Source: Flavobacterium sp.
Lineage (GTDB): Bacteria; Bacteroidota; Bacteroidia; Flavobacteriales; Flavobacteriaceae
Assembly: GCA_017989775.1 (NCBI GenBank)
Contig: JAGNPF010000021.1
Location: 1 to 10,542 of the forward strand
Length of the DNA: 10,542 nt
Direction of reading: 5' to 3'
The notes beneath the pieces are model-generated. The model ran no database searches. It had not been told where the DNA came from and saw only the letters and a program-made list of their open reading frames with translations. Below, in pieces: positions 1 through 7,291 of this stretch. The translations under genes were made by a program, and so were the position numbers. Within the stretch, counting starts at the first letter, position 1. Every line of letters begins with the position of its first letter.

Positions 1-458
1 CCGAAAAAATGGTAGCCTTTTTCAAAGAAACGAGTGTAACTGTGGCTGAAACCAATCCTATTTTGGAATCAAAAGGTACGGCATTAATTTCTCAAGGTGA
101 TAAAATGTTTAAAGTGTTCTCTCGTCCGCAAATCGATTTGGAAGATATTATCAAATTCGAAAAAGTGGCTGCTTATGTAGAAGAGAATAATTTGGATCAG
201 GAAATATTGGAACAAGCCGAAATCCAGGTGAAATATTCCGGTTATATCGAAAAGGAGCGAAATAATGCCAATAAACTGACTCGCCTGGAAGATGTAAAAA
301 TCCCGGAAAATTTCGATTACAACAAAATCAAATCGATGTCGATTGAAGCAAAACAAAAATTAAACAAAATTCGTCCTGTAACTATTTCGCAGGCATCAAG
401 AATAAGCGGAGTGTCACCAAGTGATATTTCCGTATTGTTGATTTATATGGGAAGATAA
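1..458 (+). CDS. mnmG: MnmG (GidA), tRNA uridine-5-carboxymethylaminomethyl modification enzyme, C-terminal part
   Basis: The reading frame is open from the left edge (in-frame codons from position 3) to a TAA at 456-458, so the gene starts before the window. The visible ~150 residues are the helical C-terminal domain of MnmG/GidA. Recognisable pieces are the helix with YSGYIEKE, the segment KIPENFDY, and the tail IRPVTISQASRISGVSPSDI followed by SVLLIYMGR, which is close to the family signature. MnmG is an FAD protein that works with the GTPase MnmE to modify the wobble uridine of certain tRNAs in the cytoplasm. The C-terminal domain contributes to MnmE and tRNA binding. The FAD-binding part is not in view. 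The first in-frame ATG (position 9) is internal, not the start. In many bacteria this gene lies close to oriC, which fits the parS-like site downstream. Confidence 0.95.
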   Translation, partial: EKMVAFFKETSVTVAETNPILESKGTALISQGDKMFKVFSRPQIDLEDIIKFEKVAAYVEENNLDQEILEQAEIQVKYSGYIEKERNNANKLTRLEDVKIPENFDYNKIKSMSIEAKQKLNKIRPVTISQASRISGVSPSDISVLLIYMGR

Positions 459-519
459 TTGTAGATTTCAGAGTACAGATTTCAGATTGCTCGATATTCA
501 GAAATCTAAACTCTACAAT
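458..519. repeat. Imperfect inverted repeat after mnmG
   Basis: ATTGTAGA at 458-465 is matched by its reverse complement TCTACAAT at 512-519. Inner blocks GATTT and AAATC extend the dyad with bulges. The left half also contains repeated AGATTTCAGA-like words (464-486), so part of the symmetry comes from a simple-sequence motif. No T-run follows the right arm, so this is not a clear intrinsic terminator. It could be a weak 3' hairpin for mnmG mRNA or just low-complexity intergenic sequence. Confidence 0.4.
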
Positions 520-530
520 CTAAAATCATT

Positions 531-546
531 TGTTCCACGTGAAACT
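531..546. other. parS-like site (candidate ParB-binding centromere site)
   Basis: The 16 bases TGTTCCACGTGAAACT match the bacterial parS consensus TGTTNCACGTGAAACA at every fixed position except the last. The core is a near-palindrome around CACGTG. The site is intergenic, between mnmG and the methyltransferase gene. In many bacteria parS sites cluster near oriC, and mnmG (gidA) often lies in the same neighbourhood. No parA, parB or dnaA gene is visible here, so function is inferred from the match and location only. Confidence 0.6.
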
Positions 547-600
547 ACTTTGCGAAGGCTTGGTATAGTTGAAGATTTAAAAAAAGAATATAATAAATAA

Positions 601-1449
601 ATGGACATTTCAAACAAAAAACATTTTCTTACTGTAAAAGATTATTCGGTTTCGAAAGAAACTTTCGATTTGTATTATGACGAAACTTTGGATATGCTGA
701 TTACACATCCGCAACCGAGTTTGGAAAACTTGGGTAAATACTACGAAAGCGAAGATTATATTTCCCATACCGATAACAAACGTTCTTTGTTTGAGAAATT
801 ATACCATTTTATAAAAAGTATTGCTTTAAAGAATAAGTTGAATTTGATTAATTCACTTCAACCGAATAAAGGAAGATTGTTAGACATTGGAGCTGGAACA
901 GGAGAATTTTTGTCCGTGGCAAAAAATGACGGTTGGCAAACAATAGGAGTGGAGCCAAGTGACCGAGCCAAGTCAATTGCAAAAAGCAAAGGCGTTTCAT
1001 TTGTGGAGGAAACTGGCGAATTGGAAAATCATTCTTTTGACGTAATTTCGATGTGGCACGTTTTGGAACACGTTCCGGATTTGGACAAACAAATCAAAGA
1101 ATTGAAAAGATTATTGAAACCAACAGGGACTTTAATTATTGCGGTTCCAAATTTCAAATCTTTCGATGCAAATCATTATGGAAAATTTTGGGCGGCATTT
1201 GATGTGCCAATTCATTTTTGGCATTTTTCCAAAACGGCGATACAATTGCTTTTTGAAAAAGAAGAAATGAAATTGGAAAAAATCCTGCCAATGAAATTTG
1301 ATTCATTTTATGTGAGCTTACTTTCCGAAAAATACAAATCCGGCAAAATGAATTTCATAAAAGCTTTTTTCACGGGATTGCAGTCCAATTGGAAAGCACG
1401 ACAACATTTTGAGTATTCTTCACACATTTATATCTTAAAAAACAAGTAA
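601..1449 (+). CDS. Class I SAM-dependent methyltransferase
   Basis: This is a 282-residue protein with a complete class I (Rossmann-fold) methyltransferase core. Motif I is LLDIGAGTG (residues 93-101). The acidic residue that usually binds the ribose hydroxyls is E118, in VEPS. The post-II/IV region FDVISMWHVLEHV spans 146-158, and LLKPTGTLIIAVPN spans 171-184. This is the Methyltransf_11/23 pattern also seen in UbiG-like enzymes. Residues 1-60 are a short N-terminal extension with aromatic and acidic residues. The substrate cannot be read from the sequence. The ATG at 601 directly follows an A/T-rich leader without a Shine-Dalgarno sequence, as is usual in Bacteroidota. The gene lies 142 bases after mnmG on the same strand. 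It may be read from the mnmG transcript or from a weak TATAGTTG element at 564-571. It ends just before a hairpin terminator. Confidence 0.85.
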   Translation: MDISNKKHFLTVKDYSVSKETFDLYYDETLDMLITHPQPSLENLGKYYESEDYISHTDNKRSLFEKLYHFIKSIALKNKLNLINSLQPNKGRLLDIGAGTGEFLSVAKNDGWQTIGVEPSDRAKSIAKSKGVSFVEETGELENHSFDVISMWHVLEHVPDLDKQIKELKRLLKPTGTLIIAVPNFKSFDANHYGKFWAAFDVPIHFWHFSKTAIQLLFEKEEMKLEKILPMKFDSFYVSLLSEKYKSGKMNFIKAFFTGLQSNWKARQHFEYSSHIYILKNK

Positions 1450-1459
1450 AAATCATTTT

Positions 1460-1482
1460 AAGCGCTTTTAAGCGCTTTTTTT
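1460..1482 (+). terminator. Intrinsic terminator after the methyltransferase gene
   Basis: AAGCGC (1460-1465) pairs with GCGCTT (1472-1477) across a six-base loop. The right arm runs into seven consecutive T residues (1476-1482). It lies 11 bases after the stop codon. The remaining gap up to about 1650 is A/T-rich and holds no gene that I can support. Confidence 0.75.
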
Positions 1483-1654
1483 GGCTCTAATAGGTAAACA
1501 TGTTCGCTATTTTGAAAAAATCGCTTATTCAGAGGCTATGAAATCCATTTTTGATAGCAAATAATTATAAAATTTATTGTTCTAATAGTAAATACTTATA
1601 TCATAAATATTGGTGCATTTTTCCAACTTTATAACAATGCTATCTATTTTTTTA

Positions 1655-1662
1655 TATTTTTG
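1655..1662 (+). promoter_or_regulatory. Candidate Bacteroidota -7 promoter element for the OmpH-like gene
   Basis: TATTTTTG fits the Bacteroidota -7 consensus TAnnTTTG and lies 34 bases before the ATG at 1697, giving a leader of about 30 bases. No convincing TTTG/TTG box lies 17-20 bases upstream. The surroundings are so T-rich that a chance match is possible. Confidence 0.4.
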
Positions 1663-1696
1663 TTATCAATTCTTAAAAATTAGAAAAAATCTTAAA

Positions 1697-2266
1697 ATGA
1701 AAAAAATAGTAGTAATTCTTGCAATTGCAATTTCAATTGTTTCTTGTAATAATAGCAGCAAACCGGCTGCAGAAGTTAAGGAAGTAAAAACAGCTTATGT
1801 TGACACTTCGGTTTTGATGAAGGAATATACGGAGGCAAAAGATGTTGAAGCCAAATATAAAGCCAAAGCAGAAGAAAAAGGAAGACAACTTCAAGCCGAA
1901 ATCAATCGTTTCAAACAAGAAGCTGGCAACTTTCAAGCACAAGCACAAGCCAACGGTCAAGAATGGGCCCAAAAGAAAGGAGCTGAATTGCAGAAGAGAG
2001 AACAACAATTGGCCTATGCACAACAAGCACTTGCCCAACAATTGCAACAAGAAGGCGGTACTGAAATGGACAGTTTAATTGTAGGTGTTAAAAAATTCAT
2101 CAAGGCTTATGGCAAGGAAAAAGGGTACGCCTACATTTATGGCACCAGTGATTCCAATGCGTCTATTTTATATGCTGAAGAAAAGACGGATATTACCAAA
2201 GAAATCGTTAAATTATTGAACGAAAAATACAAAGCTTCATCTGAAAAATCGGAAGCCAAAAAATAA
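1697..2266 (+). CDS. OmpH/Skp-family periplasmic chaperone-like lipoprotein
   Basis: This is a 189-residue protein. The ATG at 1697 was chosen because it starts a clean lipoprotein signal: MKK, a hydrophobic stretch (4-15) and the lipobox VSC with the lipidated cysteine at residue 17. An earlier in-frame ATG at 1610 would bury this signal. The mature part has the OmpH/Skp layout. A short strand with AYVDTSVLM (residues 33-41) leads into a long Lys/Gln/Ala-rich coiled coil (about 45-120). A C-terminal segment then closes the domain, with AYGKEKGYAYIYG (137-149), SILYAEE and DITKEIVKLLNEKY. Skp-family trimers hold unfolded outer-membrane proteins in the periplasm. The usual Skp is soluble, whereas this one is predicted to be membrane-anchored by lipid. 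Residues after Cys (NNSSK) are not the acidic surface-export type, so a periplasm-facing position is more likely. It has its own candidate promoter and terminator and looks monocistronic. Confidence 0.85.
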   Translation: MKKIVVILAIAISIVSCNNSSKPAAEVKEVKTAYVDTSVLMKEYTEAKDVEAKYKAKAEEKGRQLQAEINRFKQEAGNFQAQAQANGQEWAQKKGAELQKREQQLAYAQQALAQQLQQEGGTEMDSLIVGVKKFIKAYGKEKGYAYIYGTSDSNASILYAEEKTDITKEIVKLLNEKYKASSEKSEAKK

Positions 2267-2287
2267 TTTTAGCAGAATCAGTCTATA

Positions 2288-2318
2288 AAATGCCTTCAAA
2301 ATTTGGAGGCATTTTTTT
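2288..2318 (+). terminator. Intrinsic terminator after the OmpH-like gene
   Basis: AAATGCCTTCAAA (2288-2300) pairs with TTTGGAGGCATTT (2302-2314), twelve Watson-Crick pairs and one G-U wobble on paper, though the innermost pairs must open to form a loop. The arm runs into a seven-T tract (2312-2318). This is a strong factor-independent terminator about 21 bases after the stop codon. Confidence 0.85.
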
Positions 2319-2367
2319 GTTTATGTATTCAAAAACAATACTTTAGCTTTTTTAATTTACACGCCAA

Positions 2368-4635
2368 ATGCAAACTATTTCCGAAGCCGCCGTTTATACC
2401 CTGAAATTTATCAATCAAACGCATCGTTCTGTTTTCCTTACGGGAAAAGCAGGAACGGGAAAAACGACCTTGCTGCGAGAAATCATTCAAACTACGCACA
2501 AAAATACGGTTGTCGTTGCGCCTACGGGAATTGCGGCACTAAACGCCGGCGGAGTCACGATTCATTCGATGTTTCAGTTGCCTTTCGGTGGATTTATTCC
2601 AGACAATTCATCGCCCCATTTTTCGGAAAATACCAAGTTTGAAACCAGGGCCACTTTGCGCAGGCATTTCAAGATGAGCGGGTTGAAGAAATCGGTTATC
2701 AAAAATATGGAGTTGCTGATTATTGACGAAGTGAGTATGCTTCGTGCCGATTTGCTAGATGCGATGGATTTTATGATGCAAACCGTTCGGAAAAAAACAA
2801 GTCCATTTGGAGGCGTGCAAGTTTTGTATATAGGAGATTTATTACAGTTGCCGCCCGTGATTCGGGATGAGGAATGGCGCACTTTGAAAAATTATTACAA
2901 AGGAAAATTCTTTTTTCATTCGCACGTGATTCAGCAAAATCCGCCTTTGTACATCGAATTGTCCAAGATTTTTCGTCAAACGGATGATGTTTTCATTTCG
3001 ATTTTGAACAACCTGCGAAACAACCAAATTTCGCCACAAGATGTTCAAAACCTGAACCAATACGTAAATCCAAATTTCGATTTGAAAGCCAATAAAGGCT
3101 ACATCACGTTGACAACGCACAATACCAAAGCCGATGCGATGAATGCACAAGCCTTGGAAGATTTAGAAGAAAAGTTGGTGGTTTATAAACCGTCGATTGT
3201 GGGTGATTTTCCAGAGAAAATTTTTCCCGTTGATGAAGAATTGAAGCTGAAAGTTGGCGCACAAGTGATGTTCGTGAAAAATGATTTGTCTTTTGATAAA
3301 AAATATTTCAATGGCAAAATGGGAATCATCCAATCGCTTTCGAAAGAGGAGATTTTGGTTCATTTTCCCGAAGAAAACACCACAATCGAAGTCGAGAAAT
3401 ACGAATGGGAAAACATTCGCTACAAAGTGGATGAGTTGACCAAGGAAATCGAGGAGGAGGTTCTGGGAACTTTTGTGCACTATCCGATAAAATTGGCTTG
3501 GGCAATTACGGTCCATAAAAGCCAAGGATTGACCTTTGACAAAGCTGCGCTCGACGTATCGCAAGTTTTTCTGCCCGGACAAGCCTATGTAGCTTTGTCG
3601 CGTTTACGTTCGTTAAACGGCTTGATTTTGCTTTCTCCGCTGCGAATGAACGGAATTTCGAATGATCAGGACGTGATGGATTATTCCTTGAACAAAGCTT
3701 CGGATGATTTTCTGAAGAATTCCCTGCATTTCGAAACCAAGAATTTTATACATAACTATTTGGTAAACACCTTCGATTGGGCAGAATTGGCACAAGAATG
3801 GCGCAACCACAAGTTCAGTTATTCGGATAATTCCGAAAGTTCGGCCAAATCCAAGCAGGCCAATTGGGCGGCAAAACAATTGGAAGCCATTGACAGGCTT
3901 TTGGATCCATCCCAAAAGTTCATAGTACAATTGAATAAAATTTTCAATGCGGAAACCGTCGATTTGAACCACGTTTCGGAGCGTTTCTTGGCGGCCTACA
4001 ATTATTTCATCAAACCAATGGACGACTTGGTTTTTGAAATTCTTTGGAAAGTCGAAGAAGTAAAACGTCTCAAAAAAGCCAAAGCTTTTTATGAGGAATT
4101 GATGGTTTTGGAAGAACTGCAAACCAAAGCGGTTTTGCGATTGATGAAAGCCAAATTATTGATTGAGACCGTGGTGGCGGGCGAAACGATTTCGAAGGAA
4201 AAATTAACTTCTGATGTCATTAAAAAGTACATCAGCCATAAAACGGAAGCGATTCAAGCGCAATTCAAGGAAGTCAATGTCACCTTGATTGAAGACGAAG
4301 CCGATGTGGAACGCTACACCAAAAAGAAAAAAGCAACCAAGGAACCCAAAAAATCGACCATCGAGGAAACCTATGAATTGTGGCTGGCCAAAAATTCGAT
4401 TCAGGATATTGCCAATATTCGAAAATTAACTTCTCAAACCATTGAAGGGCATTTGGTCAAATTGATCCAGGCCAAAAAAGTCAGCGTTCAGGACGTTTTG
4501 CCGCAGGATAAAATCGAAGAATTGGCCGAAGCTTTCCGATATTACAAAGAAGAATCTTTGACCGGAATGAAAGAACAATTTGGCGAGAAATACACTTGGG
4601 ATGAGCTGCGAATGTTCAAGGCGAGTTTGAATTAG
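2368..4635 (+). CDS. Pif1-like superfamily 1 DNA helicase with C-terminal HTH domain
   Basis: This is a 755-residue ATPase. Helicase motifs appear in order: Walker A GKAGTGKT (26-33), APTGIAALNAGG (51-62), Walker B IIDEVSML (118-125), motif III GDLLQLPPV (156-164), ELSKIFRQ (197-204), GAQVMF (298-303), and AWAITVHKSQGLTF (377-390) with YVALSR (407-412) near motifs V-VI. This is the Pif1/RecD-like SF1B pattern for a 5'-to-3' DNA helicase. Residues about 440-650 are a helical extension. A Lys-rich linker (652-662) leads to a C-terminal domain (about 663-755) with STIEETYELW and IANIRKLTSQTIEGHLVKLI. This resembles the HTH_40 domain attached to RecQ- and Pif1-type helicases in Bacteroidota and probably binds nucleic acid. 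Likely roles are resolving DNA secondary structure or replication and repair intermediates. It is preceded by a terminator and has no recognisable operon partner. I see no clear TAnnTTTG box within 50 bases of the start. Confidence 0.88.
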   Translation: MQTISEAAVYTLKFINQTHRSVFLTGKAGTGKTTLLREIIQTTHKNTVVVAPTGIAALNAGGVTIHSMFQLPFGGFIPDNSSPHFSENTKFETRATLRRHFKMSGLKKSVIKNMELLIIDEVSMLRADLLDAMDFMMQTVRKKTSPFGGVQVLYIGDLLQLPPVIRDEEWRTLKNYYKGKFFFHSHVIQQNPPLYIELSKIFRQTDDVFISILNNLRNNQISPQDVQNLNQYVNPNFDLKANKGYITLTTHNTKADAMNAQALEDLEEKLVVYKPSIVGDFPEKIFPVDEELKLKVGAQVMFVKNDLSFDKKYFNGKMGIIQSLSKEEILVHFPEENTTIEVEKYEWENIRYKVDELTKEIEEEVLGTFVHYPIKLAWAITVHKSQGLTFDKAALDVSQVFLPGQAYVALSRLRSLNGLILLSPLRMNGISNDQDVMDYSLNKASDDFLKNSLHFETKNFIHNYLVNTFDWAELAQEWRNHKFSYSDNSESSAKSKQANWAAKQLEAIDRLLDPSQKFIVQLNKIFNAETVDLNHVSERFLAAYNYFIKPMDDLVFEILWKVEEVKRLKKAKAFYEELMVLEELQTKAVLRLMKAKLLIETVVAGETISKEKLTSDVIKKYISHKTEAIQAQFKEVNVTLIEDEADVERYTKKKKATKEPKKSTIEETYELWLAKNSIQDIANIRKLTSQTIEGHLVKLIQAKKVSVQDVLPQDKIEELAEAFRYYKEESLTGMKEQFGEKYTWDELRMFKASLN

Positions 4636-4654
4636 AAAGATTTATGTAATAAAA

Positions 4655-4683
4655 AAAGCCATTCAAATTTAAAGAATGGCTTT
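4655..4683. terminator. Bidirectional terminator between convergent genes
   Basis: AAAGCCATTC (4655-4664) and GAATGGCTTT (4674-4683) form a perfect ten-base-pair stem around a nine-base loop. On the plus strand the arm ends in a T-rich run. On the minus strand the seven A residues at 4651-4657 become a T-run. The hairpin can therefore serve both the helicase gene (plus) and the SPOR gene (minus), which end on either side of it. Confidence 0.85.
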
Positions 4684-4690
4684 CTTGTTT

Positions 4691-5638
4691 TTATAATGAT
4701 TGAATCAAAATCCAAGCATCAGGATTATCGGTTTCATTGATTTCCTGTCTGGCTTTTTCGGCTTCGGCAAAAGTGGCGTAGCTGCCGTAAAGAACCGGAA
4801 ACAATCCGTGTTTGTTTTGCGGAATTCTGCGAGCTTTATATCCTTCTTTGGATAATTCCACGAATTTCTTTTGGGCATTTTTTTCGTCCCTGAAAGCGCC
4901 TGCCATAATGTGGTAGGACAATTTTTCTTCTTTCGTTTCTTTTACGTTAAGCGTTACGGCTGGAATTGGTGTTTCGATGAAAAAAGTGGCTTCTTGAATC
5001 TTGTTTTGCACTTTTTTCTGAACAGATTGTTCCACAAGCATCGTTTCATTGGCAATTTGTTGCTGGTAAACTGGGTAACCAACGGCTCCGGTCAAACCTA
5101 ATCCAAGAACAAAAATGGCGGCATATTTCAAATAGGGTCTTGAAGTCCTGATTTCTGGTTCGAAAGCGATAACTTCTTTTTCTTCCTCGAGAGCCTCGAT
5201 TTTTTGTTCGAAAATTTCTCTTTTCACGATTGGCGAAACGAAAGCACTCAAACCAAAAGAATTGGTCAAATAATTGGTTTGGTCGTAAGGAGTGAAAATC
5301 AAATTTTTATCGGCATTCAGCGAAAAATTCCCCACGTTTTTGATGGAAAACAATCCGTTTTCTTGCAATCCTTTTTTCCAATTGAAAACCTCGTATTGAA
5401 TGGCACTCACGGCATATTCATAAGATGTTTTTTCGGCTTGGGCAATGTGGTTGGCCAACAAACCATCGTTGTTTTTCAAATGGGCATTGAAAGAAATGGT
5501 TTTCTTTGGCGGAAAAAACGAATGCGAGCTTTCAATTAATTGAGCCGACTGGATTTCGGTCAAAAAAGCTCCAAAACCAGGAACGGTTACACATTGGTAA
5601 CGGTACAAAAGTTGCGCGATATAGAGTTCGATGTTCAT
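4691..5638 (-). CDS. HU-CCDC81 / transmembrane / SPOR-domain protein
   Basis: This is a 315-residue protein with three parts. Residues 1-65 carry the first HU-CCDC81-type module, with VTVPGFGAF (17-25) and LKNNDGLLANHIA (54-66) as recognisable words. Residues 70-130 fit the second module (LFSIKNVGNFSLN, then FTPYDQTNYL). A single hydrophobic segment at about 169-190 follows an acidic linker (141-162). After a second linker, the C-terminus (about 240-315) is a SPOR domain (SYHIMAGAFRDEKNAQKKF, then FPVLYGSYATFAEAEKA). SPOR domains bind denuded peptidoglycan glycan strands at the division septum. The expected topology is cytoplasmic HU-like modules and a periplasmic SPOR domain. The HU-like modules suggest contact with DNA or a protein in the cytoplasm, but that ligand is not established by this sequence. 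The ATG at 5638 lies five bases after a good promoter element. The gene is divergent from dprA. Confidence 0.85.
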   Translation of the reverse strand: MNIELYIAQLLYRYQCVTVPGFGAFLTEIQSAQLIESSHSFFPPKKTISFNAHLKNNDGLLANHIAQAEKTSYEYAVSAIQYEVFNWKKGLQENGLFSIKNVGNFSLNADKNLIFTPYDQTNYLTNSFGLSAFVSPIVKREIFEQKIEALEEEKEVIAFEPEIRTSRPYLKYAAIFVLGLGLTGAVGYPVYQQQIANETMLVEQSVQKKVQNKIQEATFFIETPIPAVTLNVKETKEEKLSYHIMAGAFRDEKNAQKKFVELSKEGYKARRIPQNKHGLFPVLYGSYATFAEAEKARQEINETDNPDAWILIQSL

Positions 5639-5643
5639 AGTTA

Positions 5644-5673
5644 CAAAGTTAGATATTGAAAATAGTTATCAAA
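5644..5673 (-). promoter_or_regulatory. Bacteroidota promoter for the SPOR gene, nearly leaderless
   Basis: On the minus strand TTTG (5670-5673) is followed after 18 bases by TAACTTTG (5644-5651). Both match the Bacteroidota -33 (TTTG/TTG) and -7 (TAnnTTTG) elements with suitable spacing. The -7 box ends only five bases before the ATG, so the transcript should begin at or within a few bases of the start codon. Confidence 0.7.
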
Positions 5674-5715
5674 ATTTTATTCACAATTTTTATTAACAAT
5701 CCGGCTAAATTTTTA

Positions 5716-5723
5716 TACATTTC
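5716..5723 (+). promoter_or_regulatory. Weak candidate -7 element for dprA
   Basis: TACATTTC matches TAnnTTTG at all but the last base and lies 17 bases before the dprA ATG. There is no obvious TTG box at the right distance upstream, so this is only the best available candidate in the 102-base divergent region. Confidence 0.3.
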
Positions 5724-5740
5724 AACCTCAAATAATTAGT

Positions 5741-6841
5741 ATGACGGATCAGGATTTATTTCATTTATTGGCCTTGCAACAAGTGGAAGGAGTGGGCGAC
5801 ATCGTGGCCAAAAAACTAATCACGCATTGCGGAAATGCCGAAGCAGTTTTTAAAACAAAAGCTTCCCAACTCGCCAACATCGACGGAATCGGTTCGGTTT
5901 TATTGCAAAAATTGAAAGACAAATCCGTTTTCGAAAAAGCCGAAAAAGAACTGAAATTCATACAATCAAACGAAATCAATGTGGCTTATTTTCAGGATGA
6001 GAATTACCCAGATCGATTAAAGCATTGTATCGATGGCCCGGTCTTGTTGTTTACTTCGGGAAACATCGACCTTAAAAACAAGAAAACCATCAGCATTGTG
6101 GGAACGCGTCAAATCACTTCCTACGGAATGGAATTTTGCCGAAAATTGATTGAAGATTTGGCTCCGCTGGATCCCGTCATCATTAGTGGTTTTGCCTATG
6201 GCGTTGATATTTTTGCGCATCAATTGGCGATGGAACACGATTTGCAAACCATTGGTGTCGTGGCCCACGGCTTGAACCAAATTTACCCCAAAAATCACAA
6301 GAAATACGTGGCCAAAGTGGAGCAAAACGGTGGTTTTATGACCGAATTTTGGAGTTCGTCGAATCCGGAAAAAGAAAATTTTGTTCGCAGAAACCGTATT
6401 GTGGCCGGAATTTCCGAAGCCACGATTGTCATCGAATCAGCCGACAGGGGAGGTTCCTTGATTACAGCCAATATCGCCAACGATTACAACCGTGATGTTT
6501 TTGCCGTTCCCGGTCGAACCACCGACAAATACAGCCAAGGCTGCAACAACCTGATTAAAACCCAAAAAGCAAACCTGCTGACCAGTGCCGCCGATTTGGT
6601 GTATATCCTGAATTGGGACATCGAAAGCAAACCCAAACCAGTCCAAAAACAACTATTCGTTACGCTCGAAAACGACGAGCAAAAAGTGTATGATTACCTT
6701 CTAAAAAACGGAAAAGAATTGATGGATATTATAGCCCTGCAATGTGATTTTCCCATTTACAAAATCTCGGGAATGCTCCTGAATATGGAACTCAAAGGCG
6801 TGATTCGACCCTTGCCGGGGAAATTGTTTGAGGCGATTTAA
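5741..6841 (+). CDS. dprA: DprA, DNA-processing / recombination-mediator protein
   Basis: This is a 366-residue full-length DprA. The N-terminus (about 12-60) has two helix-hairpin-helix-like motifs, VEGVGDIVAKKL and IDGIGSVLLQKL. The Rossmann-fold core (about 80-285) shows ENYPDRL (87-93), SIVGTRQITSYG (118-129), ISGFAYGVDIFAH (148-160), ENFVRRNRIVAGIS (212-225), GGSLITA (237-243), DVFAVPG (252-258) and GCNNLI (267-272). The C-terminal 60 residues fit the winged-helix DprA_WH domain. DprA binds incoming single-stranded DNA and loads RecA during natural transformation. It is also common in bacteria not known to be competent. The ATG at 5741 begins directly at the conserved N-terminus. Downstream, 19 bases separate its stop codon from the first palindromic repeat block, which could act as a 3' hairpin on its mRNA but has no T-run. 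Confidence 0.95.
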   Translation: MTDQDLFHLLALQQVEGVGDIVAKKLITHCGNAEAVFKTKASQLANIDGIGSVLLQKLKDKSVFEKAEKELKFIQSNEINVAYFQDENYPDRLKHCIDGPVLLFTSGNIDLKNKKTISIVGTRQITSYGMEFCRKLIEDLAPLDPVIISGFAYGVDIFAHQLAMEHDLQTIGVVAHGLNQIYPKNHKKYVAKVEQNGGFMTEFWSSSNPEKENFVRRNRIVAGISEATIVIESADRGGSLITANIANDYNRDVFAVPGRTTDKYSQGCNNLIKTQKANLLTSAADLVYILNWDIESKPKPVQKQLFVTLENDEQKVYDYLLKNGKELMDIIALQCDFPIYKISGMLLNMELKGVIRPLPGKLFEAI

Positions 6842-6860
6842 ACGAATGAAAAAAAGGTGG

Positions 6861-6942
6861 TTGAGACGCTTCCAGCGTGACAAATAGCAAGAAAAAGCAA
6901 CAAACGCGCTCTACTCAGTTTGTCACGCTGGAAGCGTCTCAA
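6861..6942. repeat. Palindromic repeat block 1: perfect 24-base inverted repeat, upstream of the GIY-YIG gene
   Basis: The left arm (6861-6884) begins TTGAGACGCTTCCAGCGTGA and ends CAAA. The right arm (6919-6942) is its exact 24-base reverse complement. The spacer is 34 bases. Each arm is also a small hairpin by itself: ACGCT and AGCGT pair around a three-base loop (TCC or GGA). The spacer is not random: AAATAGCAAGAAAAA (6882-6896) and GCAACAAACGCGCTC (6897-6911) reappear in block 2. There is no coding signal in the block. Its origin is probably a small non-autonomous mobile or REP-like element. Confidence 0.9.
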
Positions 6943-6981
6943 ATTACGAGGGCGATAAAAATTGACTTTAAAACCATTTTT

Positions 6982-7290
6982 ATGATAGAATATACGGAAG
7001 GGATTTACAATTTTTATGTTTACATTCTGACCAATAGGAGTAAAACTGTGCTATATACTGGTGTAACAAATGACCTAAAACGGCGTTTGCAGGAGCATAA
7101 AGAAAAAACGAATCCCAATAGTTTTACTGCAAGGTATAATGTTGAATTTTTGGTTTATTATGAACATTTTACTTGGATACAGCTTGCTATTGCCCGTGAG
7201 AAAGAAATTAAAGATTTGAAACGAGACAAAAAAGAAATGTTGATTAATGAGATGAATCCAGATTGGAATTTTTTAAACAATTTATTTTAG
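6982..7290 (+). CDS. Small GIY-YIG nuclease-family protein
   Basis: This is a 102-residue single-domain protein. The ATG at 6982 was chosen because it immediately precedes the GIY-YIG domain. The in-frame upstream GTG at 6877 lies inside a repeat arm and would add 35 low-complexity residues. The two signature strands are YVYIL (12-16, GIY position) and YTGV (25-28, YIG position). They are followed by NDLKRRLQEHK (30-40), which contains the expected Arg and His, then the SFTARYNVEFLVYYE strand (47-61) and a helix with AIAREKEIKDL (69-79) carrying the conserved acidic residues. This is the UPF0213/URI-like branch. Family members cut DNA, some homing-endonuclease relatives sequence-specifically, but the target here is unknown. 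The gene lies between two homologous copies of a palindromic repeat block, 39 bases after one and 1 base before the next. No clear promoter is seen, so read-through from dprA is possible. Confidence 0.85.
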   Translation: MIEYTEGIYNFYVYILTNRSKTVLYTGVTNDLKRRLQEHKEKTNPNSFTARYNVEFLVYYEHFTWIQLAIAREKEIKDLKRDKKEMLINEMNPDWNFLNNLF

Positions 7291-7291
7291 C

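Noticed and set aside
84..356. Minus-strand open frame of 90 codons opposite mnmG
   Set aside because: Its Phe/Ile-rich translation is the usual antisense shadow of an A-rich coding strand. The same applies to other frames opposite the helicase, dprA, trpS and plsC genes.
1486..1588. Direct repeat TCTAATAG at 1486-1493 and 1581-1588
   Set aside because: Eight A/T-rich bases recurring in an A/T-rich gap are expected by chance, and no wider similarity surrounds them.
1610..1696. Upstream start at 1610 for the OmpH-like protein
   Set aside because: It would place 29 residues before a complete lipoprotein signal and start upstream of the candidate promoter element.
6877..6981. GTG start at 6877 for the GIY-YIG protein
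   Set aside because: It falls inside a palindromic repeat arm, and the 35 added residues are the translation of repeat sequence with no domain content.
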